In this document: positions 19,157 through 33,555 of the stretch, piece by piece
Layout: every line of letters begins with the position of its first letter
How positions within the stretch are numbered: the stretch's first letter is position 1
NCBI GenBank assembly: GCA_012295275.1
Contig: CM022667.1
Coordinates: 7,875,038 to 7,917,537, forward strand
Source of the DNA: Chrysomallon squamiferum
Taxonomy: Eukaryota > Mollusca > Gastropoda > Neomphalida > Peltospiridae
Length of the DNA: 42,500 nucleotides
Direction: 5' to 3'
Notes under the pieces: model-generated
Seen by the model: only the letters and a program-made list of their open reading frames with translations
The model's database searches: none
What the model was told of the DNA's origin: nothing
Program-made: the position numbers and the translations under genes

Positions 19157-19798
19157 ATGGGATTTTTAACTCTGGTGACTTCGCTCATTTCCCATTTTCT
19201 TGGGACGCAGAACTACGTTCTGGACCTGATTCTCATCTCTTTTGACATGTGCAACTGTGGCTTCAACGATTTTACCGCTTGTCAGCAGGAATGTTCTAGC
19301 GAAGTAAACCTGTACTGTCTGCCATTTTGGTTTGTCACTCTTCTCATTCTGCTCATCATAATCGGCTTGACGAGCGTCTGTGGTCTGCTGTACGCCGAGA
19401 ACTCCTGCCTCAGACAGATGTGGTTCATCGGAATCAGTCTCAAAATGTTTGCGTTCTGCGCAAGCTTCGTTATCGCCCCCATTGAAGTGGTCAGTTTGTA
19501 CACAAAGTCCACCATTCTGAAGCCAAGTTTAAGACGGTACCTCTTCCACGCCAACTGCTTAGCTTTCTGTTTTCTTCTCCTGTCGCGTTTAATATTTTTT
19601 CAGAGGAACAGATTTTTTATTGGAATGTACAGAACGAAGAAGAAAAGATCTTCAAAAACGCTGAAAATGTGGGTCAGGTTGAAAGATTTTGTGCAAATGT
19701 TAAACAAAATTCGATGTCATCCGTTTCTGAACCTGATCGACGATGAATACTTGAGTTTCTCACCAAAAACGACAAGAAACGGCGCAGTTTACGGTTAA
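19157..19798 (+). CDS. Unrecognised multi-pass membrane protein, 213 aa, single exon
   Basis: I do not recognise the family. One uninterrupted frame starts in good context (AAAATGG) and ends TAA; base composition is much richer in GC than its flanks, as expected of coding DNA. Strong hydrophobic segments lie at about residues 55-80 (LPFWFVTLLILLIIIG), 88-115 (WFIGISLKMFAFCASFVIAP) and 129-150 (CLAFCFLLLSRLIFF), with a weaker one at 1-30. Between the first two is a cysteine-rich loop, about residues 32-54 (CNCGF, ACQQEC, LYC). The tail is basic (RTKKKRSSKT) and probably cytosolic. A four-helix layout with a Cys-rich first loop resembles tetraspan-type proteins in general only. It lies between tubulin copies D and E, divergent from D. 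A poly(A) signal follows at 20121. It could be a retrocopy, as no intron is seen. Confidence 0.7.
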   Translation: MGFLTLVTSLISHFLGTQNYVLDLILISFDMCNCGFNDFTACQQECSSEVNLYCLPFWFVTLLILLIIIGLTSVCGLLYAENSCLRQMWFIGISLKMFAFCASFVIAPIEVVSLYTKSTILKPSLRRYLFHANCLAFCFLLLSRLIFFQRNRFFIGMYRTKKKRSSKTLKMWVRLKDFVQMLNKIRCHPFLNLIDDEYLSFSPKTTRNGAVYG

Positions 19799-20784
19799 CT
19801 TTCTGCTAATACTGTGACAGTCCGAGTTAATGATGAGTTATCACAAAAACAATATGGTTATTATTCACATTTCTATTATTCAATAATTGTTTTAATTTTG
19901 ATTTTTATTATTCATTTTCATGATATTTTGTTTTTATTATTTACATGTTTACACGTTTTAAATATTTAATATATACATTTTCACTTTTAATCTTTTTTTT
20001 TTTTTTTTTTTTTTTTTTGTATTTGCAAATCATTTTAAAATAGCTCGTTTTAATAGATCGTGAAATTAAACATTTAAATGTTCGTTTTCTATGACTGAAA
20101 TCTTATGAAAGAATATGTAAAATAAAAATGTTACTTTTATTTACAAATTGATTTTATCTTGTCTCATTAAAAAAATGAATTTTATTACTTCTTGTACCAG
20201 GTTGAGAATCCCTTATTCATATTTCTTCGTTCTGTTTTCATTTTACGTTTAAAAACCAATTAAATACGATTCATGTTTTGAGATTTATTGAGTTTTAATG
20301 TTAAAATGTAAAATAACCGTATCATCCTCCCGTTTCGATTTCATTTGTAAAGTTAAAATGTAAAAACAATGAGCTAAGAAAATGTGTCACGACACTTTTT
20401 AATCTTCTCGCCTCACCTTAAAAGAAATCTATTAACACTGGAACACTAATGAATTACGCATGTGTAGCAATTTATATTTAATGATTCTTTCATCCTATTA
20501 TTTCACATTCAGTAGATTTAAACAGTCTACTGCACCTGGTGATCAGTCAAAATTGCTGGGATCCATCATACACTGTAAGCACAGCAAAACGTGTCAGTGC
20601 TCTCAACAGGTTACAGACAGCGGTACCAGCATCTTTTTAATTATACAAAACGTTTCATAAAACATCTTTACAGACGACGGTTTTATTCCCATACACTGAA
20701 TCAAAAACAATCTTACCACTTATCTGTAACAACAAATTAATAAATACAAATTATCTTGCGACAGGAAATTTAAAATAAATTAGT
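19799..20784. other. Spacer between membrane-protein gene and copy E
   Basis: 3' flank of the plus-strand gene and 3' flank of copy E (convergent). AT-rich, with a poly-T run at 19988-20018. A minus-strand AATAAA at 20682-20687 is the likely copy E poly(A) signal, about 100 nt past its stop. No further gene seen. Confidence 0.6.
20121..20126 (+). terminator. Candidate poly(A) signal of the membrane-protein gene
   Basis: AATAAA about 320 nt after the stop at 19798, followed by T-rich DNA. Plausible but unconfirmed. Confidence 0.4.
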
Positions 20785-23581
<2,797 letters not shown>

Positions 23582-24757
23582 TCTACAAGGTGAATTGCAT
23601 ACATTAACATGCAGCAGTTGAAAAAATCATTTAAGAAAAAAAGTGAGCAGACGTTCCCTGTTTTATACCCCACCTTGTCAGCTCTGAGTCCAGTCGTTAT
23701 ACGCTGAGAGGCACAAATAGGGTTACAGAATTTAACACAGTAAGATCTGTAATGCTTTGGCGGAATTATTCGCGTATTAATACCCTTACAGTCACCCTCA
23801 CGTACGTAGCATGATTTCTTTTCACAACATGAAATGCACGAGCATGCTGAAATATATTTTCGTGTGTACAGTAACTTGACGATGCCAGCAGTACAGTCAA
23901 ATAAGATGAAAGAACAGAAAATAAACAAAATAATAATAATAAAGAATTAAAAATTACAGTTCCGCGTGCGGCATCCTTATATAGGCGTGTAAAAGATTAC
24001 TTGAAGTTAATAATAAAAAAACAAAAAAACATCTTGTCTTTTATCACTGGATTTCATCTTTTCTGCTAAATATATAAGAAAGTCAACGTGTTGTAGAAAA
24101 ATGAAATTGTTTTTAATTCATTTGTTCATTCAGTTATAGATACAAAATACATTACATATATGCGTACATACAAAGACATGAGTGTATATATATATATATG
24201 TATTATGTATGCAAGTTTGCATGCTTCTGCGTATTAATGTTTGTGTGTGTGTATATGTGTGTGTATATGTGTGTATATATAACGAATGTTCCACCCTTAC
24301 AAACAGTAGGTCATAACAATGTTACCTATTTGAACAAATTTCTGTAGTGTCAGGATTAAACCTTTTATCAGTTGTCAGCCCACAGTTCTTAAGTTAGTGA
24401 TAACAACCTTAACCAGGAAGGTTTTTTGTTTCTAACACGTCGGTGATATCAAAACAACGGCAACCATTACCTCTCTGATCGCCATACTGTCAAAATCAAG
24501 GTATGTAGATATGTGCGTCTGTTTGTGCGTGTATGGGTGCGTGTGTATTTGCCGTGGTGGTGGCTGACTTAGTATTAGTTGATATTGTTACAGGAGTAAT
24601 AGTCATAGTCGTAGTTATTGTGTCATACTTGAAGTAGTACCAGTCGTTGTTGTTTTATGGCAGCACAGTGTATAATTAACATAATTATAATCATTATTAA
24701 TTTGAATTATTATAATCACTGTTTAATTTATAAGTAAATTATTTCACCTGTTTACAG
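23582..24757. other. Head-to-head spacer between copy E and KY-like gene 1
   Basis: Contains the E promoter and, on the plus strand, a putative noncoding first exon of KY-like gene 1 ending at 24500 before a GTATGT donor. (TA/TG)n tracts lie at 24186-24280. The whole region is duplicated at 32607-33537. The donor at 24500 and the acceptor at 24757 are conserved in both copies. Confidence 0.6.
23661..23667 (-). promoter_or_regulatory. TATA box of beta-tubulin copy E
   Basis: TATAAAA on the minus strand, 80-86 nt upstream of the copy E ATG; wider promoter sequence differs from A-D but is duplicated at copy F. Confidence 0.75.
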
Positions 24758-24775
24758 ACTACAGAAGAAGACGAC

Positions 24776-26451
24776 ATGAACACATCAAAGCAAAGCCAGG
24801 TAGATAGAAAAGTTTGTACTAAGCTGTCTGAAATACAGTTATTAACTACTTCTTTCTTTCCTTTTTATCCTTTTATTCTTTCTCTAAATAATACAGAACA
24901 GAAATAAACTACTGACCAGACTACTGAATACATCTTGTTTTATATGCTCTCACACTACCAGATTTGTCAGCTTGCAGTTAGTTTTGTGTCTCTAAGCCTG
25001 AAAACCAGGTATAAAAGTATTAACGAATAAAATTAAAAAACTATGTGCAGACATGGTTAATACATATAAAAAAAAAAAAAAAAAAAAAAATCCTGTAAAG
25101 ACTTTTATTTATTTGTTTATTTATTTTAATTTTATTTTGTTTTTAATATTTTCTTTCGTTTTTGTTTTTCTTGGATTTTTTTTTTTTTTAGGGGGGGTTT
25201 CTATTTTTTGGTTCGTTCTTTCATTGTTTTTTTTTTTTTTTTTGGTTTGTTTCTTTGTTTTTCATTTATTTACTATTATTATTTTTTTTATTATTTATTT
25301 TAATTTAATTTATTTTCTTTTCTTTTTAATTTATTTAATTTATGTATTTTTTATTTTTTTTTTTTTAATTATAAATACAAAACGTCGTAACAGACTGAGA
25401 TTTCCATGCATTAAGTATTGAACAAAGAGAGGTAACTCATCCGGCTTGTTTACTATTTCTCTTAGTTATACGTCACAGTGGAACCGTTCTTAAACGGCTA
25501 CCCGAAACCAGAGCCGCCGTCAAAGAAGAAAAATGAAATATTTCAGGAAGACGCCCGAACAAAGGCTATCGCTGTGAATGCTGAAAAGGTGTGTAAATAA
25601 AATATTTGTCTGAGTCTCTCACTCCTCTCTCTCTCTCTCTGTCTGTCTCTCTCTCTCTGTCTGTCTCTCTCTCTTTCTATCTATCTCTATCTCTCTGCGT
25701 CATTCTCTCTGCCTCTTTACCTTTATCTTTTTCTGTCTCTAACACTCTCTATGTCTCTCTCTGACTCTCACTCGTTTTCTGTCTCTTTCTGTCTCTCTGT
25801 CTCTCTCCCTCACACACACACACTCTCTCTCTCACTATATCTCACTGACTTTCTTTGTCTTCCTCTTTCTATCTCTCTGTCTCTCTCTCACACACACACA
25901 CACACTCTTTCTCTCTATCTCTCTGACTTTCTCAGTCTTTCTCTTTTATTACTGCAGTTTATTAATTTGCTTCTTTTAAATACAGCTTCGCTCTTCACTT
26001 TTAAAAATGTGAAATATTTATTAAGCGTTAGTGCAGAATCGTGTTTGATTAAAGAATATGGTTCCTGAACTAGGTAAGTGCAATGATTCTGAGAGATACA
26101 TATTATAATAGTATCATGTTAATTAATAAGTAAATGTCGGGGTTTTTTTCAGCTTTCTCCAGACAAGGACATGACGTTTAACAGTGTCACGAAGCAACTA
26201 ATTAGCAACTTGTCAAACGATGTTCTGAAAGTCTGGGCAATGTTCTGTTGGGTAGGTGCTCAAAAGAAGTGGGAGGGATCTGAAAGTGTTGAAAAAGAAG
26301 GAAGTATTCAGTGGTATCTTAAAAAAATAAGAAGAAATGAAATAGGATCAGAAACTAAACTGCTGACAATACTTATCAGGTTAGTAATTGGCGAGCTTTT
26401 CTTATATACGAATAAATGATTTAATAACATATGTACAACCTACATTAATAC

Positions 26452-26523
<72 letters not shown>

Positions 26524-27869
26524 TTATTTATTTATTTATTTATTTATTTATTTTAAGCATCACTAACATAAATGTATGTCAAAATAATATTGCAGTCAAC
26601 GCCTGCATTCTACACTTTCATCTAGAGGTGTGACGTCATCGCTTACATTAGGACAGTCACTTTATATCTAAAACTAACAATATTGTCACGTGTGACACAG
26701 ACGTCATCACAGAGAAATTTGATTTCCTATTTCAGAGAGGACGATGTTCCTTGCGTTATTATTTCGGGAAAATGTAAGGGGGCCCCGTACGAAGTGGGGG
26801 ACAGCGAAGTGAAGGGGGAGACTTGCTGGCTTGCTGTCTACGTTGGGGAAGGTTGGAGGTTCATATTTCCTCACTGGGCTTTTGCCTCTCTCACTGGACA
26901 CGAGTCATCAGCTTGGGTCAAAGTTGAAGACGATGGACATAAAACTGTGCAGCAAGTAGATCCGTCTGCGGGGAAAGTGCTGTATCACACAGACTCGTTC
27001 TACTTCTTAACAGACCCACGCGATTTCAAACATTTCTGCAGACCTAACGATGACCAGACAGCCTGGCAGCTGCTGACGTCGCCCATGTCGATGGAGACGT
27101 TTCTGTATCTTCCTTTCGTTACAAAAATATTTTTGACCTCCTCGGCTGGTTTTCAGCTTCGACGCGGTCAGAGAAACACGATAAAATGTGTTCAAGGTGA
27201 AGGTGAGCTGGTGATCAAAGCGACTAACACAAAGTGGGAAGGTCAACTCAAGTATGAGTTGAGTTATAAAAGTGAGCACGAATTATCTGCGGCAGAGTCT
27301 TCTGACAGCTATGTTCTTTTATGCAACAAAAACCAAGATGGCGACATCAAGTTTGTGATACGATTTCCAGCTGTAGGCACGTATCGTCTGAGGATCATCG
27401 ACAAAACGCTGTATCACTGGCTCTGTGACTTCAGATTCCAGTGTGATGAACTACGATCCAGCTGTAACCCTCTCCCCCTCAACCCGGAGATAGGCTGGGG
27501 TCCAGGACCAGCTTGTAAGAATTACGGAATCACCAACCTGTCTCACACAGACGGAATCATTCGGCTCAACTATGAAGAAAACCTCGAGATCTCCTTCGAT
27601 AAGAAGCCAGAAACCAGAATCACAGCGCGACTTAAACACCACAGCAAGACAGATCGCCAACTCGCCAAGTACGTCAACAACAAACAGACGACAACGTCTG
27701 TGAAAATTCGAGTGGAACTTCCTGACAGCGACGAGTACGCCCTCACCATTGACGCCATGTTACCTGAAGACGTCACCAAGAACGTTCTCAATTACCTTAT
27801 GTCAGTTGATAAACAGAAATATCGAAAAAAACATCCTTACGAGGTACTTTAAGTATTATTACTACTAAC

Positions 27870-27924
<55 letters not shown>

Positions 27925-28768
27925 ATGGTAGTAGTAATAGCAGTTTTAGTGATGATAGCAGCAGTAGCAGCTGAAGTAGTAGTGGTGAAGCTGATGGAGT
28001 ATTGTATCTAGTTAATTTTATTTGTTTACCTTTTTAGAAGCCAACAGAAAAGAAGATAAGAGAAAATCTCGAAACTGCAGTAAAATTGAATGACATACAG
28101 TTTTTGACGACAGCTATCGAGAACTTTAAGAAATTTGATCTTGACAAAAACAACGTGTTACAGAAAGCTGAAGAGAAACTGAAACTTCTACAGTTGAAGG
28201 AAGGTACGTTTCGTTTGTCAGAAACATTTTAAAGAGTTGTTATGTAACAATGTTAATAGGTAAAAGGTAAACGACATAAATGCAGTTCTGTTAAGAGTTG
28301 TTATGTAAACATGTTAATAGGTACAAAGTAAATGTTATAAATGCAGTTCTGTTAAGAGTTGTTATGTAAACATGTTAATAGGCACAAAGTAAATGATATA
28401 AATGCAATTCTGTTTTGACGTCAGTAACTGGGACGTACTTCAACAGCTGAACAGATCTGTGATATTTTGTCTGTAAGTGCGAAGCGCTGTCATTGAGTTA
28501 TAATCTCTTACAAAATTAGACAGCTGTTTCAACACCTGATTCTCTCTCTCACAACAACATATAAAGAATTACAGTTTTAAAACGGTCTCATTATTTTTTC
28601 TTGTCTTTTCAAGAACTACGCAGTGCTATACGTGGAGGTCGAATAGACCGTATTGAGAAAGCGATCGACAAAGCGACCAAGTCCAAGTGTGTGAACGCAC
28701 TAAATCAACAGATAAAGGAAGCCAAGGATGAAATCTACTACATCAAGAGGAATGCAAGAAATTATTAG
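24776..28768 (+). CDS. KY/hillarin-like transglutaminase-fold protein 1 (600 aa, predicted catalytically dead)
   Basis: Coding exons: 24776-24799, 25466-25588, 26153-26379, 26736-27843, 28038-28203 and 28614-28768. All junctions are GT/AG and the frame closes at 600 residues. Start MNTSKQSQ. Residues about 50-125 form the helical lead-in; 125-170 hold the transglutaminase-like core (PCVIISGKCKGAPYEVG, then CWLAVYVGEGWRFI). Next comes the KY-family segment FYFLTDPRDFKHFCRP, then beta-rich repeats including NPEIGWGPGP, a hallmark of kyphoscoliosis peptidase/hillarin proteins. Residues about 495-600 are charged and helical, possibly coiled coil. Aligned with active family members, the Cys, His and Asp positions read Gly, Thr and Phe, so no catalysis is expected. 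KY and hillarin proteins act at the cytoskeleton; this role is inference here. An AATAAA follows 4 nt after the stop. Confidence 0.85.
25610..25945. repeat. (CT)n-rich tract with (CA)n islands in KY-like gene 1 intron
   Basis: Long CTCTCTGT-type DNA with CACACA islands near 25812 and 25890, directly after the exon ending at 25588. A shorter version is at 34420-34645 in KY-like gene 2. Frames across it encode only low-complexity Ser/Leu/Thr. Confidence 0.9.
26449..26550. repeat. (ATT)n then (TTTA)n in KY-like gene 1 intron
   Basis: Pure ATT triplets to about 26523, then TTTA tetramers. The duplicate at 35131-35230 begins with GTT triplets instead. Confidence 0.9.
27868..27925. repeat. (AGT)n in KY-like gene 1 intron
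   Basis: Runs of AGT/GTA triplets just after the donor at 27844; a shorter version is at 36556-36590. Confidence 0.85.
28231..28402. repeat. 61-bp direct repeat, 3 copies, in last KY-like intron
   Basis: AGAGTTGTTATGTAA recurs at 28233, 28294 and about 28355. KY-like gene 2 has a single copy (36900-36960), so the expansion or contraction followed the gene duplication. Confidence 0.85.
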
Positions 28769-28771
28769 ATC

Positions 28772-28777
28772 AATAAA
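28772..28777 (+). terminator. Poly(A) signal of KY-like gene 1
   Basis: AATAAA four nt beyond the TAG. In gene 2 the same site reads ATTAAA (37319-37324), the common functional variant. Confidence 0.5.
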
Positions 28778-29096
28778 TACAAGTTATATACAACACTGAC
28801 ATTTAACAAATACAACTTATATACAACACTGACATTTAACTAATACAAGTTATATACAACATTGACAATTAACTAATACATGTTATATAGAACACTGACA
28901 TTTAACAAATACAACACTGTCATTTAATAAATACAACTTATGTACAACACTGACATTTAATTAATACAAGTTATATACAACACTGACATTTAACAATTAC
29001 AAGTTATATACAACACTGACATTTAACAATTACAAGTTATATACAACACTGACATTTAACAATTACAAGTTATATACAACACTGACATTTAACTAA
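28777..29096. repeat. 33-bp satellite downstream of KY-like gene 1
   Basis: About 9-10 direct repeats of TTATATACAACACTGACATT plus TAACAATTACAAG, 33 bp. A shorter array follows gene 2 at 37322-37480. Confidence 0.9.
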
Positions 29097-29169
29097 TTGT
29101 GAAACAAATGTAGCACAACTACATTGAAAAACACACACTGATGTCACGTCACCAACCACATTTTAAATA

Positions 29170-29527
29170 ATAAGTGCGTGATCTATCAGACGACATTCTG
29201 TAGTATAAACTTCAACTACTATAATATTTAAAAGCGTGATCTATCAGACGACATTCTGTAGTCAAAACTTCAACTACTATAATATTTAAAAGCATGATCT
29301 ATCAGACGACATTCTGTAGTAAAAACTTCAAATACTATAATATTTAAAAGCATGATCTATCAGACGACATTCTGTAGTATAAACTTCAACTACTATAATA
29401 TTTAAAAGCATGATCTATCAGACGACATTCTGTAGTAAAAACTTCAAATACTATAGTATATAAAAGCTTGATCTATCAGACGACATTCTGTAGTGAAAAC
29501 TTCAAGTACTATAATATTTAATAAGTA
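29170..29527. repeat. 58-bp satellite downstream of KY-like gene 1
   Basis: Six repeats containing GATCTATCAGACGACATTCT and ACTTCAACTACTATAATATT; period 58 (ATCTAT at 29181 and 29239). Five copies follow gene 2 at 37555-37850. Confidence 0.9.
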
Positions 29528-30205
29528 AAAAAAAATGTTTTGTTTTTTTATTTAAATGTTTTTTCTTTTTCACAGTCTCATACTTTTAACAGTTAAAATT
29601 ATTAAACTGATAATAATAACCAGCAGTAGTAGTAGTAGCAGTAGTAATAGTAGCAGTAGTAGTAGTAACAATAGTAGTAGTAACAGTAGTGCGGTGGTGG
29701 TGATGGTAGTCGTGGTAATTGTTGTTATTGTACAAATAAATAAATACCTGAGCTAAAAATTTGTTTCAGTATTTTTTCATATATATAGACAAATAGATTG
29801 ACAGAGAGACAGACAAATGACTAGGCAGACATATACATATAGATAGATAGATAGACAGATAGATAGACAAATGTGTTCCGTGCCTTGTTTCAGTGGAGAT
29901 TTTCTCTACATTTTTTGTTTCCAACAGGGGACGTAACTCTATTGGCATTGAATTGTTTAGTCATCGTTCGTCATCCTTTTAAAACAGAATTAGGATGATT
30001 TCAAAACTCGGCAAATATTAATAACACTCATTTTTTAATAGAATTATTTAAATCCAAAACCTAGCTAGAACATTATTACAGCTTTAGAAGCGATTTCGAA
30101 TAAGGACGAGGCTGTTGCATGAATTTGAGGATGACCGATGAATGAGTGCCATACAGGCAGGCGACATGCGCGTGCCGGACGTTGAACCATTTTTATATTA
30201 TTTAT

Positions 30206-30220
30206 TTATTTATTTATTTA

Positions 30221-30302
<82 letters not shown>

Positions 30303-30341
30303 GTTATTGTTATTATTGTTGTTGTTGTTGTTGTTGTTGTT
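30206..30341. repeat. (TTTA)n(TTA)n(GTT)n compound microsatellite
   Basis: TTTA tetramers, a long TTA run and a GTT run. At the homologous place near 38290 only a short GTT tract remains. Confidence 0.9.
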
Positions 30342-30587
30342 GCTTTTTACATATTTTATAACTTACACAAAAACACACACATACACACAGGTTTGTTCTT
30401 TTTTCACATTATTTATTTGTTAAATAAAAAAAACCTAATAGAACGAAAAATAAATGTATGAACTGTGGCGATTATCAAATGTTTTGTGTGACTTTGTTTT
30501 CAAACTTTACAGATGTCCTCATTTTCATCCTGAACGAACAAAACATCTACTGAGTTCTGTTTAAGACGTTCACGTCTACAAGCGAGT

Positions 30588-30775
30588 CACACGTGTAACC
30601 TGTACACAACACGTGTAACCTGTACACAACACTTGTAACCTGTACACAACACTTGTAACCTATACACAACACGTGTAACTGTACACAACACGTGTAACCT
30701 GTACACAACACGTGTAACCTTAACACAACACGTGTAACCTTTGCACAACACGTGTAACCTGTACACAACACTACA
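30588..30775. repeat. 20-bp tandem array carrying CACGTG
   Basis: Nine units of TGTACACAACACGTGTAACC; seven contain the palindrome CACGTG, two have ACTTGT instead. Not present in the duplicated block to the right. Confidence 0.9.
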
Positions 30776-30827
30776 CAACGGGCGACATTTTCTTATTTAC
30801 ATGTCGCGTCTACGCTGCTGCCGTGAC

Positions 30828-30920
30828 GTCGTAAACGGTGTAAATATCACTGACAGAGTGACGTGTTAACTTACTCACGTCGTACACGGTGTAAATATCA
30901 CTGACAGAGTGACGTGTTAA
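30828..30920. repeat. 51-bp tandem duplicate
   Basis: Two near-identical copies starting GTCGTAAACGGTGTAAATAT at 30828 and GTCGTACACGG at 30879, each including CACTGACAGAGTGACGTGTT. Confidence 0.85.
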
Positions 30921-31530
30921 CGCATTCGCATTTCAGCGATTCCGAAAAATGTCACAGCTGAATGATTTTTATTTATTATTATATGTTTCTCTTCACATAT
31001 TAAAATACCCACACACGGTTTTTCTCTTACATCTGATTTTTTATCTATCACAGAAATCTCCTATCTTCGTCCCTGAAGGCTTTGGTCTGAATTACACAGC
31101 ACTCAGCTTGTACAAAACTTTATGAATTTCCTGTCAACTTATTTAGGCTGTTTTCTTCCAAAACCTTCTGAAGCAGTTTCCAGAAGAAAACCAAAATTTA
31201 ATACCACAAACTTTTGACCTATTTTTATATTCTAACATTCAGTGGTGGAAAAAGAATTGCATTATTAAATGTGATGCTGAAATCCAAAACAAAATTAATA
31301 ATAATGAAAGTGAGGTTTATACTGTAAACTTGTTACATCTGGTGACAATTTACATCATGATTTTACCAAATATTTTGGACCCTGTACAACGAAAGCAAGT
31401 CACTGAATTTTTACATAAAAACTGAAAATTAGAACGAGTACTGAGATTTCTTTATTGCTGTCAGTCTTTTGTTTACAACGATTGTATAAAGCACGACTAG
31501 TAAAACTGTTATTTATTCAAGCAGACCATT

Positions 31531-32606
<1,076 letters not shown>

Positions 32607-33555
32607 TCTATAAGGTGAATTGCATACATTAACTTGCATCAGTTGAAAAAATCATTTAAGAAAAAAAGTAAGCAGACGTTCCCTGTTTTATATCCCCCAC
32701 CTAGTCAGCTCTGAGTCCAGTCGTTATACGCTGAGAGGCACAAATAGGGTAACAGAATTTAACACAGTAAGATCTGTAATACTTTGGCACAGTTATTCGC
32801 ATATTGATACCCTTACAGTCACCCTCACGTTGATAGCATGAGATTTTTTCACAACATGAAATGCACGACAATGCTTAAATATATTTTCGTGTGTACAGTA
32901 ACTTGACGATGCCAGCAGTACAGTCAAATAAGAAGAAAGAACAGGAAATAATAATAAAAATAAAGAATTAAAAATTGTTGTTCTTCGTGCGGCATTCTTA
33001 TGTAGGCGTTTCGTCTAAAAGATTGCTGGAAGCTATATATATATATATATATATATATATAGGTGTCGTAGAATGAATGGGCCACAGTCTCAAATAGCAG
33101 GTCATAAACAATGTTGCATACTTGAACAAATTTCTATAGTGTCAGAATTAAACCTTTTGTTAGTTGTAAATTAGTGATAACAATCTTAACCAGGAAGGGT
33201 GTTTGTTTCTAACTCGTCGGTGATATCAAAACAACGGCAACCATTACCTCTCTGATCGCCATACTGTCAAAATCAAGGTATGTAGATATGTGCGTCTGTT
33301 TGTGCGTGTATGTGTGCGTGTGTATTTGTTGTGGTGGTGGCTGAAATAGTATTAGTTGTTACTGTTACAGCAGTAATAGTCATAGTCGTAGTTATTGTGT
33401 CATACTTGAAATAGTACCAGTTGTCGTTGTTGTTTTATGGCAGCACAGTGTATAATTAACATAATTATAATCATTATTAATTTGAATTATTATAATCACT
33501 GTTTAATTTATAAGTAAATTATTTCACCTGTTTACAGACTACAGGAGAAGACGAC
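32607..33555. other. Head-to-head spacer between F and KY-like gene 2
   Basis: Duplicate of 23582-24775. Retains the F TATA box, a (TA)n tract (33036-33061), and the noncoding first exon of KY-like gene 2 ending at 33277 before GTATGT. The coding exon follows the acceptor at 33537. Confidence 0.6.
32686..32692 (-). promoter_or_regulatory. TATA box retained upstream of pseudogene F
   Basis: TATAAAA on the minus strand, 80-86 nt upstream of the F start codon, in sequence copied from the E promoter. Confidence 0.65.

Larger units (their letters stand above)
28769..31530. other. Spacer between KY-like gene 1 and tubulin F
   Basis: 3' flanks of two convergent genes. Holds the 33-bp and 58-bp satellites, (AGT)n (29612-29700), GATA/GACA tracts (29815-29870), a long (TTA)n(GTT)n tract (30206-30341), the 20-bp array (30588-30775), a 51-bp tandem pair (30828-30920) and the F 3' flank (31010-31530). 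The last part matches 39110-39643. No gene seen. Confidence 0.65.

Noticed and set aside
25751-26068. Ser/Leu-rich frame in KY-like gene 1 (and the counterpart at 34414-34776)
   Set aside because: Translation of the intronic (CT)n tract; the splice donor at 25588 and acceptor at 26152 exclude it.
26683-26735. Possible start of the KY-like protein at a GTG/ATG-type codon just before exon 26736
   Set aside because: This stretch is intron ending in a T-rich CTATTTCAG acceptor. Upstream exons join in frame and give the same lengths in both paralogs.
28777-29527. Regular spaced repeats resembling a CRISPR array
   Set aside because: Eukaryotic locus, repeats directly adjoin without unique spacers, and no cas genes; they are ordinary satellites.
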